A stretch of DNA of 64,000 nt, taken from positions 1-64,000 of the forward strand of contig JAAFGT010000006.1 in NCBI GenBank assembly GCA_010365215.1. Reading direction: 5' to 3'. The notes under the pieces are model-generated. The model was not told the DNA's origin. It saw only the letters and a list, made by a program, of their open reading frames with translations, and made no database searches. Source of the DNA: Acidipila sp. (lineage in GTDB: Bacteria > Acidobacteriota > Terriglobia > Acidiferrales > UBA7541). Shown here in pieces: positions 18,151 to 28,970 of this stretch (within the stretch, counting starts at the first letter, position 1; each line of letters opens with the position of its first letter). Both the position numbers and the translations under genes were made by a program.

Positions 18151-20580
18151 ATGGAATCGCTGTGGCAGGACCTGAAATATGCGGTGCGTGTGTTGCGGAA
18201 GAGTCCCGGCTTTACGGTGTTGGGGGTGCTGGCGCTGGCGCTGGGGATTGGGGCGAACACGGCGATCTTCAGCGTGGCGGACGCCTTTCTGCTGAAGCCG
18301 CTTCCCTTCCATGAGCTGGAGCGCCTGGCCATGGTGCTGGAGCTGCGGCCGCACGAGACGCAGGACACCACCAGCACATCGGCGGCGACGTATTTCGACT
18401 GGCAGGCTCAGAGCAGGTCGTTCGCGGAGATGGGCGCCTATCGCTGGGCGGAAGTGAATCTTACCGGCTCGGGCGCGGCTGCAAAGGCGCAGGGATTTGA
18501 CGTCACCACGAATTTTTTTGGAATTGTGGGCGCGCAGCCGGCGATGGGACGGATATTTCGCGAGGGGGAAGACCAGCCCGGCCATGAGCAGGAAGCGATT
18601 CTGAGCCACGGATTGTGGGTGCGGCGGTTCGGCGCAGACCCGGCGGTGCTGGGGAAGACGGCGCGCCTCGACGGCAAGACCTACACGATTATCGGAGTGA
18701 TGCGGAAAGATTTTAATTTTCCGCAGACCGCGGAAATCTGGATGCCGCTGGTGTTGGACGCCAAGCAGCGCACCGACCGCGCCGCGCGCGGGCTGCTTCC
18801 CGTTGCGCGCTTAAAGCCGGGGATTACGCAGCAACAGGCGCAGGCGGAAATGAACGGCATCGCCGCGCAGATTTCCGGGCAGTATCCCGAAACGAATCGC
18901 GGGTGGGGGGTGCGCGTAATTCCGCTGCGCCGGTTTGTGATGGGAGACCTGACCGAACAGTTCACGCTGCTGCTGATGGGGGCGGTGGGATTTGTACTGC
19001 TGATCGTCTGCGCCAATGTGGCCAATCTGCAGTTCGCGCGCGCCGCGGGGCGCCAGAAGGAGGTGGCCATACGTACCGCGCTCGGTGCCAGCCGCTGGAG
19101 AATCGTGCGGCAACTGCTGACGGAAAGCGTGCTGCTGGCGCTGGGCGGTGCGGCGCTGGGACTTCTTTTCGCGCGCTGGGCGGTGACGCTGATCCTAAGT
19201 TATATGCCCCCTGACGTAGCCAAATGGATTCCGGGATGGGAGCAGATTCACCTGGACGCACGCGCGCTGGTGTTTACCATCGGCGTTGCGGTGATTGCCG
19301 GGATTGTGGCCGGGCTCGCGCCGGCGCTGCGGAGTTCGCAGCCCGACCTAGAGCAAACATTGAAAGAAGGAGGACGCAGCGGGTTTACCAGCCGGTCTAC
19401 ACATAGGCTGCGCAGCGTTCTGGTGGTGGCGCAAGTCTCGCTGGCACTGATCCTGATGGCGGGAGCGGGGCTGATGGTCAAGGGTTTCCGCTCGCTGGTC
19501 GCCATTCATAGCAGCGTTTCGCCGGAAAGCATCCTGACGATGCAAGCCGACCTGCCCAAGGGCGACCGCTACAAGACCCCGCAGCAGCGCGGCGCGTTTT
19601 TTGAGAACAGCCTGGCGCAATTGCGGACGGTTCCGCAGGTGCGCGAAGCCAGCGTGACCAGCAGCGCCCCTTTCGACAACAGCTTCAGCGAGCGCACTTT
19701 TTTCCCCGAGGGCCGGCAGACCGAAAGCGAAGAACCATTGGCGATCTATGAAAGCGTGAGCCCGGACTACTTCCGGATGATGAGCATTCCGCTGCGCGCG
19801 GGGCGGCTGATCGACGACCGCGACCGGCTGGAGAGCACGCTGGCGGTGGTTATCAGCGAAAACGTGGCGCGGCGTTACTGGCCGGGCGGGGATTCACTGG
19901 GGCACCGCCTGCGCATCGGGCCGCCAGCGCCCGAAAATCCGTGGCTGACCGTGGTGGGCGTGGTGGGCGATTTGAAATACCAGTGGATTCGCTCGGCGCC
20001 GGAGATGGCGCTTTACCGGCCCTATCTGCAAGCGGCGCGGTCACGGACGACTTTTCTACTGAGAGTGGCGGGCGATCCAGCGCTGGTGGTGGACGCGGCG
20101 CGAACGCGGATGGAAACGGTGGATCCGGACGTGCCGCTGTACGCGGTGAAGACGCTGGCGGAGGTGATCCACAACTCTACGCTCGGCATCGGCTACGTGG
20201 CGGTGATGCTCGGGGTGATCGGGATTCTCGGCCTGCTGCTCTCGGCGGTGGGCGTCTACGGGGTGATGGCCTACGCGGTACAGGAGCGCACGCATGAGTT
20301 CGGCATCCGCATGGCGCTCGGGGCCGGGCCACGCGACGTGCTGAGTCTGGCTCTGCGGCGCGGCGTAATCATGATGGCGCTGGGATTTGCCATTGGCATC
20401 CCGGTGGCGTTGGGGCTCTCGCGAATGCTGGCCAGCTTGATTTTTGGCGTGGGCGCGGGCGATATTCCAACGTTTGCAGGAATTTCCGCGATGCTGGCGG
20501 CGGTGGCTGGAGCGGCCTGCTACATACCGGCGCGCCGGGCAACGCGAGTGGATCCGATGGTGGCACTTCGCTACGAATGA
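18151..20580 (+). CDS. ADOP-family ABC permease 5
   Basis: This 809-residue permease starts at 18151 (MESLWQDLKYAVRVL), with AGGAG about 7 nt upstream; the in-frame ATG at 18136 precedes that site and is not used. Motifs are [38 protein letters not shown] and GVMAYAVQERTHEFGIR, ending ALRYE. The first core carries ELRPHETQDTTSTS and a RKDFNFP turn, which puts it in the majority lineage. A run of nine T residues lies upstream near 18125, after the previous stop, without a clear stem. Confidence 0.92.
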   Translation: MESLWQDLKYAVRVLRKSPGFTVLGVLALALGIGANTAIFSVADAFLLKPLPFHELERLAMVLELRPHETQDTTSTSAATYFDWQAQSRSFAEMGAYRWAEVNLTGSGAAAKAQGFDVTTNFFGIVGAQPAMGRIFREGEDQPGHEQEAILSHGLWVRRFGADPAVLGKTARLDGKTYTIIGVMRKDFNFPQTAEIWMPLVLDAKQRTDRAARGLLPVARLKPGITQQQAQAEMNGIAAQISGQYPETNRGWGVRVIPLRRFVMGDLTEQFTLLLMGAVGFVLLIVCANVANLQFARAAGRQKEVAIRTALGASRWRIVRQLLTESVLLALGGAALGLLFARWAVTLILSYMPPDVAKWIPGWEQIHLDARALVFTIGVAVIAGIVAGLAPALRSSQPDLEQTLKEGGRSGFTSRSTHRLRSVLVVAQVSLALILMAGAGLMVKGFRSLVAIHSSVSPESILTMQADLPKGDRYKTPQQRGAFFENSLAQLRTVPQVREASVTSSAPFDNSFSERTFFPEGRQTESEEPLAIYESVSPDYFRMMSIPLRAGRLIDDRDRLESTLAVVISENVARRYWPGGDSLGHRLRIGPPAPENPWLTVVGVVGDLKYQWIRSAPEMALYRPYLQAARSRTTFLLRVAGDPALVVDAARTRMETVDPDVPLYAVKTLAEVIHNSTLGIGYVAVMLGVIGILGLLLSAVGVYGVMAYAVQERTHEFGIRMALGAGPRDVLSLALRRGVIMMALGFAIGIPVALGLSRMLASLIFGVGAGDIPTFAGISAMLAAVAGAACYIPARRATRVDPMVALRYE

Positions 20581-20631
20581 ACGTGAATCGTGAATAGCGA
20601 TTAGTGGCTGAGGCAAAGGAGAAGGTCGGCT

Positions 20632-23097
20632 ATGGACACGCTGCTGCAGGACATTCGCTACGCGATGCGCATGTTGATCAAGAAGCCGGGCTTTTCTTTT
20701 GTGGCGGTGCTGACGCTGGCGCTGGCCATCGGCGCCAACACCACGATTTTTACCTTGATCAACGCCGTGTTTCTGAATCCATTGCCGGTGCGCGACGCGT
20801 CGACGCTGGTGGAGGTGAATACGGTCGACGCAAAAAATGCGGTGGCAAATTTCGAACGGATGCCCATTTCCTGGGACAACTTTAAAGACTACGAAACGCA
20901 GAACGATGTCTTTTCGGGAATGACGGCGTTTCAAGGCGTTCCGCTGACGCTATCCGGGCGCGGCGAAGCCCAGCAACTCAATGGCAATGTGGTCACCGGG
21001 AACTACTTCGACGTGCTGGGCGTGAAGGCGGAGAAGGGACGCACGTTTTTCGCGGACGAAGGCAAGACCGAGGGCGCGAGCCCTGTGGTGGTGCTCAGCC
21101 ACAGCCTGTGGGCCAACAAATTTGGCGCCGATGCGAATTTAATCGGTCAGAGCATCACGCTGAATGGCGCCGCGTTCACGGTGATTGGAATCGGGCCCGC
21201 CGGTTTCAAGGGAACATTTCTTTTGAATCCGCCGGAGCAACTGTGGATTCCGCTGAGCATGCACAAAGCGGTGCTCACCGGAGTGTTCGAAGAGCTGCTG
21301 GAATCGCGCCGCGCGCTGTTCCTCAACGTGGACGCGCGCCTGAAGCCGGGAGTCGGAATCGCGCAGGCCCAGGCCGCGCTGAAAACGATCGCGTCGCGCC
21401 TGGAGAAAACTTATCCCAACGACAATGAAGGCCGCAGCGTGATACTGGCGCCGATGTCGATGGCCGCGCTGGGGGTAAATAATCGCACGCAGTTCGTGGC
21501 TGCGGGCGGAATGTTGATGGGCGTGACCGGGGTGGTGCTGCTGATCGCCTGCGTGAACCTGGCCAACCTGCTGCTGGCACGCGCGGCCACCCGCGAAAAA
21601 GAGATCAGCGTGCGCACGGCGCTGGGCGCCAATCGCAACCGCCTGATCCGCCAATTGCTGACCGAGAGCCTGGTGCTTTCCGCCGCGGGGGGCCTGGCCG
21701 GGCTGGCCGTGGCGTATTGGAGCCGCGATCTATTGTGGTCTTACCGGCCGCCGTTCCTGACTGCCGATACCGTGGCGTTGCAACTGGACTGGCACGTGCT
21801 GGCTTACACCTTTGGCATCGCCATGTTCACAGGAGTTGTGTTCGGGCTGATTCCGGCGTTGCGCGCCTCGCGGCCGGATCTGAACGAATCGCTCAAAGTG
21901 GGCGGCCGTCAGGGCGGAAGCGCGGGCCACAATCGCATGCGCAGCGCGTTGGTGATCGCGGAAATCGCCCTGGCGCTGGTGGCGCTGGTGGGCGCGGGGC
22001 TTTTTATACGCAGCATGCAGCAGGCGCAATTAATCGACCCGGGTTTCGAAGCCAAGAACCTGGGCGTGATGGGCTTTGACCTGGGGGCTCAGCGCTACAG
22101 CGATCAGCAGGGTCAACAGTTCTTTAAGCAGGCCATGGAACGCGCGCGCGCCATCGCCGGCGTGGAATCGGCGACGGTGAGTTCCAATTTTCCATTGGGC
22201 GGGGGCTTCCTGCGCAGCGTGTTTCCGGAAGGCACGGAGAAAGATCCCAAGCGGCGCGGCGTGCTGGTGACGACGAACATGATTGCGCCGAACTATTTCG
22301 AGACGTTGCGGATTCCTTTGCGCAAAGGCCGGTTGTTCACCGATTTCGATACGGACAAGACCACGCTGGTGACCATCATCAATGAAGCGATGGCCAAAAA
22401 ATTCTGGCCGAATGAAGATCCATTGGGCAAGCGATTCACGTTTTTCGGCAGTGCGGATCTGCACGAGGTGGTGGGCGTGGCGGGCAATTCGGTTATCGGG
22501 CAGATTGGCGAAGATCCCCAGCCGCAGGTTTATCTTCCGGTTCCGCAGTATTACCAGGCCGCCGCCACGCTGCAGATTCGCACTACGGGAAATCCCACGG
22601 CGGTACTGGGAACCGTGCGCCGCGCGGTGCAGCAGATCGATCCGAACCTGCCTCTGGTGTTCGTGCAAACGATTGGTGAACTGATGGACCAGGCGCTGTG
22701 GGCGCCGCGCATGGGCGCTGCGCTGCTCAGCCTGTTCGGGCTGCTCTCGTTGACGCTCGCCGCAGTTGGCGTTTACGGGGTGATGTCCTACTCGGTGACG
22801 CAGCGGACGCAGGAGTTTGGCATTCGCATGGCGCTCGGTGCGGAGGGCGGCAACATTTTACGGCTGGTGGTGACGGAAGGGCTGTGGCTCGCGGGGATCG
22901 GCCTGGCGATTGGGATCGTGATCGCGGCATTCGTGTCGCGGATGCTGACTGGACTGCTGTACGGCGTGAGCCCGGGAGATTTCGTGACGTTTGGCGGTGT
23001 GTCGGTGCTGCTGGCCACGGTGGCGATACTGGCCTGCTACGTGCCGGCGCGGCGAGCGACGCGCGTCGATCCGCTGGTGGCTTTGCGATACGAATAA
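20632..23097 (+). CDS. ADOP-family ABC permease 6
   Basis: This 821-residue permease begins MDTLLQDIRYAMRMLIKKPG and has the first-helix variant AIGANTTIFTLINAVFLN. The FtsX halves show [20 protein letters not shown] and GVMSYSVTQRTQEFGIR, and the end is ALRYE. The turn PAGFKGTFLL and the text DLGAQRYSDQQG in the second core place it with permeases 1, 4 and 10. It lies 51 bp after permease 5, with AAGGAGAAGG upstream of the start. Confidence 0.92.
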   Translation: MDTLLQDIRYAMRMLIKKPGFSFVAVLTLALAIGANTTIFTLINAVFLNPLPVRDASTLVEVNTVDAKNAVANFERMPISWDNFKDYETQNDVFSGMTAFQGVPLTLSGRGEAQQLNGNVVTGNYFDVLGVKAEKGRTFFADEGKTEGASPVVVLSHSLWANKFGADANLIGQSITLNGAAFTVIGIGPAGFKGTFLLNPPEQLWIPLSMHKAVLTGVFEELLESRRALFLNVDARLKPGVGIAQAQAALKTIASRLEKTYPNDNEGRSVILAPMSMAALGVNNRTQFVAAGGMLMGVTGVVLLIACVNLANLLLARAATREKEISVRTALGANRNRLIRQLLTESLVLSAAGGLAGLAVAYWSRDLLWSYRPPFLTADTVALQLDWHVLAYTFGIAMFTGVVFGLIPALRASRPDLNESLKVGGRQGGSAGHNRMRSALVIAEIALALVALVGAGLFIRSMQQAQLIDPGFEAKNLGVMGFDLGAQRYSDQQGQQFFKQAMERARAIAGVESATVSSNFPLGGGFLRSVFPEGTEKDPKRRGVLVTTNMIAPNYFETLRIPLRKGRLFTDFDTDKTTLVTIINEAMAKKFWPNEDPLGKRFTFFGSADLHEVVGVAGNSVIGQIGEDPQPQVYLPVPQYYQAAATLQIRTTGNPTAVLGTVRRAVQQIDPNLPLVFVQTIGELMDQALWAPRMGAALLSLFGLLSLTLAAVGVYGVMSYSVTQRTQEFGIRMALGAEGGNILRLVVTEGLWLAGIGLAIGIVIAAFVSRMLTGLLYGVSPGDFVTFGGVSVLLATVAILACYVPARRATRVDPLVALRYE

Positions 23098-23249
23098 GGC
23101 TGAGAAATAGACTTATTCAGCCCGCCTGCTATTGCGGCGCGGATTAGGTCTAACAGTTTTGTGAATGCTCAGTGATGGTGAACGAGGGGTTGCGCGCCTG
23201 AGTGAGGCACTCCCCGGAATGCGCGACGAGCCCGAATTGGAGACGGCCC

Positions 23250-25706
23250 ATGGATGCTCTCTGGCAAGACGTTAAATATGCGGTGCGAGCGCTGTGGCGC
23301 AGTCGCGGCTTTACCGTGGTTGCCATTCTTACGCTGGCGCTGGGCATCGGCGCGAACACGGCGATCTTCAGCGTGGTGAATGCGGTGATGCTGCGTCCAT
23401 TGCCGTATCCGCACCCGGAGCGCCTGGTGACTCTGTGGGAGAGCGTCGGAAAAAACGGCGCGAATCCGGTGAGCTATCCGAACTACCTGGACTGGCGCGC
23501 GCAAAATCAGGTGTTCGAAGAACTGGCTGCTTTTTCTCTGGACGACTTCAACCTGGCCGGCGACGGAAAAGCGGAAAGAGTTCTGGGCGAGGTAGTGACG
23601 GATTCTTATTTTCCGCTGCTCGGCGTCAAGGCGGCGCTGGGGCGGACATTTCTGCCGGAAGAAAACCAGACGCCGATGGCGCGGCCGGTGGCGCTCATCG
23701 GATACGGCGTGTGGCAGAGGCGGTACGGAGCCGACCCGTCGGTGCTGGGCAAGACGCTCGACATCAATGAGACGCGATACACCATTGTGGGGGTGATGCC
23801 GCAGGGCTTCCACGGATTCAGAGCGCAAGCGGAAATCTGGATACCCATGATGATGCGTGACGCCGCCTGGCCGCAGGCGGCGAAATTCGATTTTCTGCAT
23901 AACCGCGACATTCACTGGCATCGCGCGATTGGCCGGCTGAAGCCCGGCATCACTGTGGAGCGCGCACGCGCAGACATGGAGGCTATTGGCGCGCGGCTGG
24001 CCGCGGCATATCCCAAAGAAAATAACGGGCGCGGCGTGGGCCTGGCCGCGTCGCAGGCGCGCATGATAAGCGATCTGCGTTCGCCGCTTTATGTGCTGCT
24101 GGGGGCGGTGGGGTTTGTGCTGCTGATCTCGTGCGCCAATGTCGCCAACCTGCTGCTGGTACGCGCCGCGGGACGCCAGCGGGAGATTGCCGTGCGCCTG
24201 GCGCTGGGCGCAGGGCGCGGGCGGCTGCTGCGGCTGCTGTTGACGGAGGGCGTGCTACTGGCGCTTTCCGGCGGGCTGCTGGGCGTCGTGCTTAGTTTTG
24301 AAGGCGTGCAACTGCTGTCCGCGATGTTTGCATCGCGACTGCCGGGGTTCGTGCAGATCCAGGTGGATGGCGCTGTGCTGCTGTTCACTTTTATTGTGTC
24401 GGTGGCCACGGGCGCGTTGCTGGCGCTGCTGCCGGCGCTCCACGCTACACGCGTGAATTTAAATGACACGCTGAAAGAAGGCGCAAAAAGCACCGAGGGA
24501 GTGCATGGCCAGCGCGTGGGCGGGATGCTGGTGATATCGGAAGTGGCTTTGGCGCTGGTGCTGATGGTGGGCGCGGGGCTGCTGCTGCGCAGCTTTGAGA
24601 GTTTGTTGCACGTCAATCCGGGCTTCCGCACGGACCATCTGCTGACGCTGCGCTTCGACGTTCCCAACGGAAAATACGCCGGGGAAGCCAGGGCGCGGGT
24701 TGCCCAGCAGGTGCTCGATCACGCGGCCGGCATGCCGGGAGTAGAAACGGCCGCGCTGACCTACACCGATCCTTATGTGTGGGACGGCATTAATCGCGGC
24801 TTCTCGGTGGAAGGGCACGCGGCCATCCACGATGATGAAAGCGATTCCGTGTTTTACCAGGAAATTTCGCCGAACTATTTTCATACCCTGGGCATGTCCA
24901 TTATCGCAGGAAGGGATTTTTCAGCGGCGGACACAGCAACGGCACCGAAAGTGGTGATGGTCAACGAAGCTTTTGCGCGGCACATGTGGCCGGGGCAGAG
25001 TGCCGTCGGCAAGCGCATCAAGTATGGGCCGCTGGAGCAGAATGACCCGAAATATGGATGGATGCCGGTGGTCGGCGTAGTCAGCAATATTAAATTTAGC
25101 TCGCTGCAGCAGGACGCGAATGCCGCTCCGGTGATCTACGGGCCGCTGCAGCAGAGCGAAGTGATCATCAATCTGAGCCTGCTGGTGCGTACCAAGGGCG
25201 AGGCTCTGGGCATGGCCGATACGATGCGGCGCGCGATTCAGAGTGTCGACGCGGACATGCCGGTCTACAGCGTGGCCAGCCTGGAGGAAAGGATTGCCGG
25301 GCAGGCCGGCGACACCAGATCCTACGCCGTGCTGCTGGGGCTTTTCGCGCTACTGGCGTTGCTGCTTTCCGCCGTGGGAATTTATGGCGTGATGGCCTAC
25401 GGGGTGGCGCGGCGCACGCACGAGATGGGCATTCGCATGGCGCTCGGCGCGCAACCCGGGGATTTATTGCGCCTGGTGGCGAAGCGCGGACTGGCGCTGA
25501 CCGTTGCCGGCATCGGCATTGGTCTCGCCGCGGCGTTTGCGCTGACGCGCCTGATGGCTTCGCTGCTGTTCGGAGTCACGCCTACCGATGTGCTGACATT
25601 CGCGGTTGTGGCGCTGCTGCTCGGGAGCGTGGCGCTGCTGGCTTGCTACATACCGGCGCGACGCGCGGCCCGCGTGGACCCGCTGGTGGCCTTGCGATAC
25701 GAGTAA
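23250..25706 (+). CDS. ADOP-family ABC permease 7
   Basis: This 818-residue permease starts at 23250 ([20 protein letters not shown]), with GGAGA 8 nt upstream; the frame extends back to 23202 but that part has no family similarity. Motifs are [38 protein letters not shown] and [17 protein letters not shown], ending ALRYE. Its first core ([17 protein letters not shown]) fits the majority lineage although the turn PQGFHGFRA is intermediate. The upstream gap of about 150 bp holds a weak stem (GGCTGA/TCAGCC, 23099-23124) but no gene. Confidence 0.92.
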   Translation: MDALWQDVKYAVRALWRSRGFTVVAILTLALGIGANTAIFSVVNAVMLRPLPYPHPERLVTLWESVGKNGANPVSYPNYLDWRAQNQVFEELAAFSLDDFNLAGDGKAERVLGEVVTDSYFPLLGVKAALGRTFLPEENQTPMARPVALIGYGVWQRRYGADPSVLGKTLDINETRYTIVGVMPQGFHGFRAQAEIWIPMMMRDAAWPQAAKFDFLHNRDIHWHRAIGRLKPGITVERARADMEAIGARLAAAYPKENNGRGVGLAASQARMISDLRSPLYVLLGAVGFVLLISCANVANLLLVRAAGRQREIAVRLALGAGRGRLLRLLLTEGVLLALSGGLLGVVLSFEGVQLLSAMFASRLPGFVQIQVDGAVLLFTFIVSVATGALLALLPALHATRVNLNDTLKEGAKSTEGVHGQRVGGMLVISEVALALVLMVGAGLLLRSFESLLHVNPGFRTDHLLTLRFDVPNGKYAGEARARVAQQVLDHAAGMPGVETAALTYTDPYVWDGINRGFSVEGHAAIHDDESDSVFYQEISPNYFHTLGMSIIAGRDFSAADTATAPKVVMVNEAFARHMWPGQSAVGKRIKYGPLEQNDPKYGWMPVVGVVSNIKFSSLQQDANAAPVIYGPLQQSEVIINLSLLVRTKGEALGMADTMRRAIQSVDADMPVYSVASLEERIAGQAGDTRSYAVLLGLFALLALLLSAVGIYGVMAYGVARRTHEMGIRMALGAQPGDLLRLVAKRGLALTVAGIGIGLAAAFALTRLMASLLFGVTPTDVLTFAVVALLLGSVALLACYIPARRAARVDPLVALRYE

Positions 25707-25714
25707 GGAGAAGC

Positions 25715-28105
25715 ATGGAAACACTCTGGCAAGACCTCAGGTATGCCGCGCGATCGTTGAGAAAGAATGCCGGGTTCACGGCGGTTGCGGTGCTGACGCT
25801 GGCGCTAGGCATCGGCGCGAATACGGCTATTTTCAGTTTTGTGTACGGCATCCTGCTGCGACCGCTGCCTTACGCGCACCCTGAACGGCTGGTGGTGCTG
25901 GAGGATTATCAGGCCAACTACGGAAAGGCGCCGTCGTCGTATCCAGAATACGTGGACTGGAAGGACCAGAAACAGATCTTCGAGCAGGTCGACACGTTTT
26001 TTATGTCTTCGGCTGCGCTCACGGGAACGCGCCAGCCCGAGCAGGTGCGCGTTGTGCAGGCTTCCGCGGGACTGGCGGCTTTGCTTGGCGCGCAGCCGTT
26101 TTTGGGCCGCAGTTTTTTGGGCGATGAAGACAAGCCCAGCGCGCCGCGTGTGGTGATGCTGGAATACGGCTTCTGGCAGAAACAGTTTGGCGGGGACCGC
26201 AACATCATTGGGCAGACGCTGCAGATCGAAGCCAACCCGTACACGGTGATCGGAATTTTACCAGCGAGTTTCCATTTCGAACGGCCTGCGGATGTGTGGA
26301 TGGGGCTGCGCCTCGATGAAAGCATCTCCGAGCGCGGCCTGCATTACCTGACCGTGATGGGCCGGCTGCGGCCGGGGCTAAGCCTTGCGGCGGCGCGGCA
26401 GGAAGCGGCGAGCGTCGAGAAGCGGCTGCAGGAGCAGCGCAAGACCACGCACGGGTTGCGGCTGACCGACGCGCAGACTTTCCGCGTGGGCGACGCGCGT
26501 CCCTCGTTATTGGCGCTGCTGGGCGCGGTGGGCTTTCTGCTGCTGATCGCCTGCGCCAACGTCGCGAACCTTTTGCTGGCTCGGGCCAGCGCGCGGCAGC
26601 GGGAAATGGCGGTGCGGCGGGCGTTGGGCGCGAGCCGGGGAAGATTGATCCGGCAGCTATTGACGGAGAGCTTGCTGCTTTCCGCCCTGGGCGGAGCGCT
26701 GGGCGCGCTGCTGGCGTGGTGGGGCGTGGACCTGATGACCGCCGCAGCGGCGCACAGCATAGCGCGAATCGAGGAGGTGCGGCTGGGCGGCGGAGTGCTG
26801 CTGTTCACTCTGTTTGTCTCCGTCGCTACGGGTGTTTTGTTTGGACTGGCGCCGGCGCTACGTGCGACGCAGAGCTCGCTTGGCGCGTCGCTGAAAGCAG
26901 GAGGACGTTCGGGAAGCGAGGGGGCGCACAGCCGCGGCCTGCGCAGCCTGCTGGTGGTGAGCGAGGTGGCGCTTTCGCTGGTGCTGCTGGTGGGCGCCGG
27001 CCTGATGATCCATAGCTTTACGCGGCTGATGCGCGTTCCGCGCGGATTCGACTCCAGCGGCGTGCTGAGCTTCCAAGTTTCATTGCCCAAGGCGCGTTAT
27101 GAGAAGGCCGAGCAACAGCGGCAATTTTTTCAGGCCACACTCGAGCGGCTGCGCGCGCTGCCGGGAGTGACCTCGGTGGGGCTGACCAGCGCGTTGCCGG
27201 CGAGCGGCGACGGCGCGAATGGCGGCGTTGGCGTCGAGGGGCTCGCTGCCGATCCGGAGAACTTGCCGATGGCCGAGAAGACGATCACCGGAGGCAACTA
27301 CTTCAGCGCGATGCGCATTCCCTTGCGGCGCGGGCGCTACTTCAGCGAGAAGGACACGGCCACGTCGCCGCAAACGGCGATTGTCAATGAGGCGTTCGCG
27401 CGGCGCTTCTTCCCGAATCAAGACCCGATCGGCAAGCGATTGGACTTTATGTGGGAAACAAAAGGTATGCAGGAGATCGTCGGCGTGGTGGCGGACGTGA
27501 ATTATCACGGCATGGAGTCGCAGATCACGCCGCAGATCTACGTGCCGTATGTGCAGAGGCCCGACCCCTACGCCACGATTGTGGTGCGGTCGTCCGGCGA
27601 CCTGGCTGCACTGCCTGCCGCAGCGCGCGAGGCGGTGCTGGCCGTGGATGCGAGCCAGCCCATTTCCGATGTGCGCACTGCCGACGCGGTAGTCGCCCGG
27701 TCGCTGGCGCCGCGCAATCTTTCCGTGACTCTTTTCGCGCTTTTTGGCGGACTGGGGCTGGCGCTGGTGGCGGTGGGAATTTTTGGAGTGATCTCGTATT
27801 CGGTGAGCCAGCGGACGCGAGAGATCGGCGTGCGCGTGGCGTTCGGGGCGCAGCAGCGGGACATCGTTAACCTGGTGGTGGGACAGGGGCTGCGGCTGGT
27901 GGTGGCGGGCGTCGGCGTGGGGCTGCTGGCATCCTTTGTACTCACCAGGCTTATGGCGGGATTGCTTTACAGCGTGACGCCGACGGACCCGGTTACATTC
28001 GGCGGCGTGACCGTCCTGCTTGGCGCGATCGCCCTGGCGGCATGCTATGTGCCTGCGCGGCGCGCCATGCGCGTGGACGCGATGGTGGCGCTGCGGTACG
28101 AGTGA
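25715..28105 (+). CDS. ADOP-family ABC permease 8
   Basis: At 796 residues this is the shortest intact permease of the array. It starts at 25715 ([20 protein letters not shown]), 8 bp after the previous stop, with the ribosome site AAGGAG placed on that stop codon, which suggests coupled translation. Motifs are [38 protein letters not shown] and [17 protein letters not shown], ending ALRYE. The first core is abbreviated around [18 protein letters not shown]. It is the last permease before the second ATPase. Confidence 0.92.
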   Translation: METLWQDLRYAARSLRKNAGFTAVAVLTLALGIGANTAIFSFVYGILLRPLPYAHPERLVVLEDYQANYGKAPSSYPEYVDWKDQKQIFEQVDTFFMSSAALTGTRQPEQVRVVQASAGLAALLGAQPFLGRSFLGDEDKPSAPRVVMLEYGFWQKQFGGDRNIIGQTLQIEANPYTVIGILPASFHFERPADVWMGLRLDESISERGLHYLTVMGRLRPGLSLAAARQEAASVEKRLQEQRKTTHGLRLTDAQTFRVGDARPSLLALLGAVGFLLLIACANVANLLLARASARQREMAVRRALGASRGRLIRQLLTESLLLSALGGALGALLAWWGVDLMTAAAAHSIARIEEVRLGGGVLLFTLFVSVATGVLFGLAPALRATQSSLGASLKAGGRSGSEGAHSRGLRSLLVVSEVALSLVLLVGAGLMIHSFTRLMRVPRGFDSSGVLSFQVSLPKARYEKAEQQRQFFQATLERLRALPGVTSVGLTSALPASGDGANGGVGVEGLAADPENLPMAEKTITGGNYFSAMRIPLRRGRYFSEKDTATSPQTAIVNEAFARRFFPNQDPIGKRLDFMWETKGMQEIVGVVADVNYHGMESQITPQIYVPYVQRPDPYATIVVRSSGDLAALPAAAREAVLAVDASQPISDVRTADAVVARSLAPRNLSVTLFALFGGLGLALVAVGIFGVISYSVSQRTREIGVRVAFGAQQRDIVNLVVGQGLRLVVAGVGVGLLASFVLTRLMAGLLYSVTPTDPVTFGGVTVLLGAIALAACYVPARRAMRVDAMVALRYE

Positions 28106-28205
28106 CGCAGTCTGGAGTGTCAACTTCCGGGAGACAAGCGGCGAGCGAAAGCAAAAACGTCGGCATGCTGTTGGGTACGCCGAAGGAAAAGGTCAGGGAG
28201 GCGAA

Positions 28206-28886
28206 GTGATCAAGCTGCACAACGTTGAGAAATCTTATGAAGTGGGAGCGGGGCGCACCTGGGTTTTGCGGCGGATCGATCTGGAGATCAAAGAAGGCGA
28301 GTTCCTGACGATTATGGGGCCGTCGGGCGCGGGCAAGTCAACGCTGCTGGCTATCCTGGGGATGCTCGACGGCGCCTGGACTGGCGAGTACAACCTGTTT
28401 GAGCACGCCGTACACAAGCTCAAGAATCAGCAGCGCGTGGAGCTGCACAAGCGCTACATCGGTTTCGTTTTCCAGCAATATCACCTGCTCGACAACCTGA
28501 CCGTGGCCGAAAACCTGGACTTGCCGCTTTCGTACCGCGACCTGAAAAAATCGGAGAGGCAGTCCACCGTCGCCGATGTGCTGGACCGCTTTCAGATTGT
28601 CGGAAAAAAAGATTTGTATCCCAGCCAGCTTTCCGGAGGCCAGCAGCAACTGGTGGCCGTAGCGCGCGCGGTAATTGGCAATCCTAAAGTGCTGCTGGCG
28701 GATGAGCCGACGGGAAGTCTGCACTCCAGCCACGGAAAAATGATTATGGATCTTTTGAAGGAACTCAACCGCCAGGGCACAACGATTATTCAGGTGACGC
28801 ACAACGATGCCTGGGCGGCGTACGGCGGGCGCATCCTGAATTTGCTGGATGGATGGATCGCCAAGGAAGACCGGCCGGGCGCGTAG
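28206..28886 (+). CDS. Second ABC ATPase inside the permease array
   Basis: This 226-residue ATPase most likely starts at GTG 28206 ([14 protein letters not shown]), with GGGAGG about 6 nt upstream; the frame is open earlier but overlaps permease 8 without similarity. Motifs are Walker [11 protein letters not shown]-loop VFQQYHL, signature LSGGQQQ, Walker B VLLADEP and H-loop VTHND. Two departures stand out: the usual Arg after LSGGQQQ is Leu, and the D-loop reads GSLHSS instead of GNLD. It is related to but clearly different from the ATPase at 6743. It divides the array into eight and four permeases and may serve the last four. Altered D-loop chemistry could slow or uncouple hydrolysis. Confidence 0.9.
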   Translation: MIKLHNVEKSYEVGAGRTWVLRRIDLEIKEGEFLTIMGPSGAGKSTLLAILGMLDGAWTGEYNLFEHAVHKLKNQQRVELHKRYIGFVFQQYHLLDNLTVAENLDLPLSYRDLKKSERQSTVADVLDRFQIVGKKDLYPSQLSGGQQQLVAVARAVIGNPKVLLADEPTGSLHSSHGKMIMDLLKELNRQGTTIIQVTHNDAWAAYGGRILNLLDGWIAKEDRPGA

Positions 28887-28897
28887 AGATCCTTCCT

Positions 28898-28915
28898 CGG
28901 CTCCTTGCGGAGCCG
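28898..28915 (+). terminator. Short GC stem-loop after second ATPase
   Basis: CGGCTCC at 28898-28904 pairs with GGAGCCG at 28909-28915 around a TTGC loop, 12 nt after the ATPase stop. No T tract follows, so it is more likely an attenuating or RNA-processing hairpin than a full terminator. Confidence 0.35.
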
Positions 28916-28970
28916 TCCGAGAGAACAAAAGACAAGACCCGGGATATAGGAATGAGGCGAGGAGAAGTTG

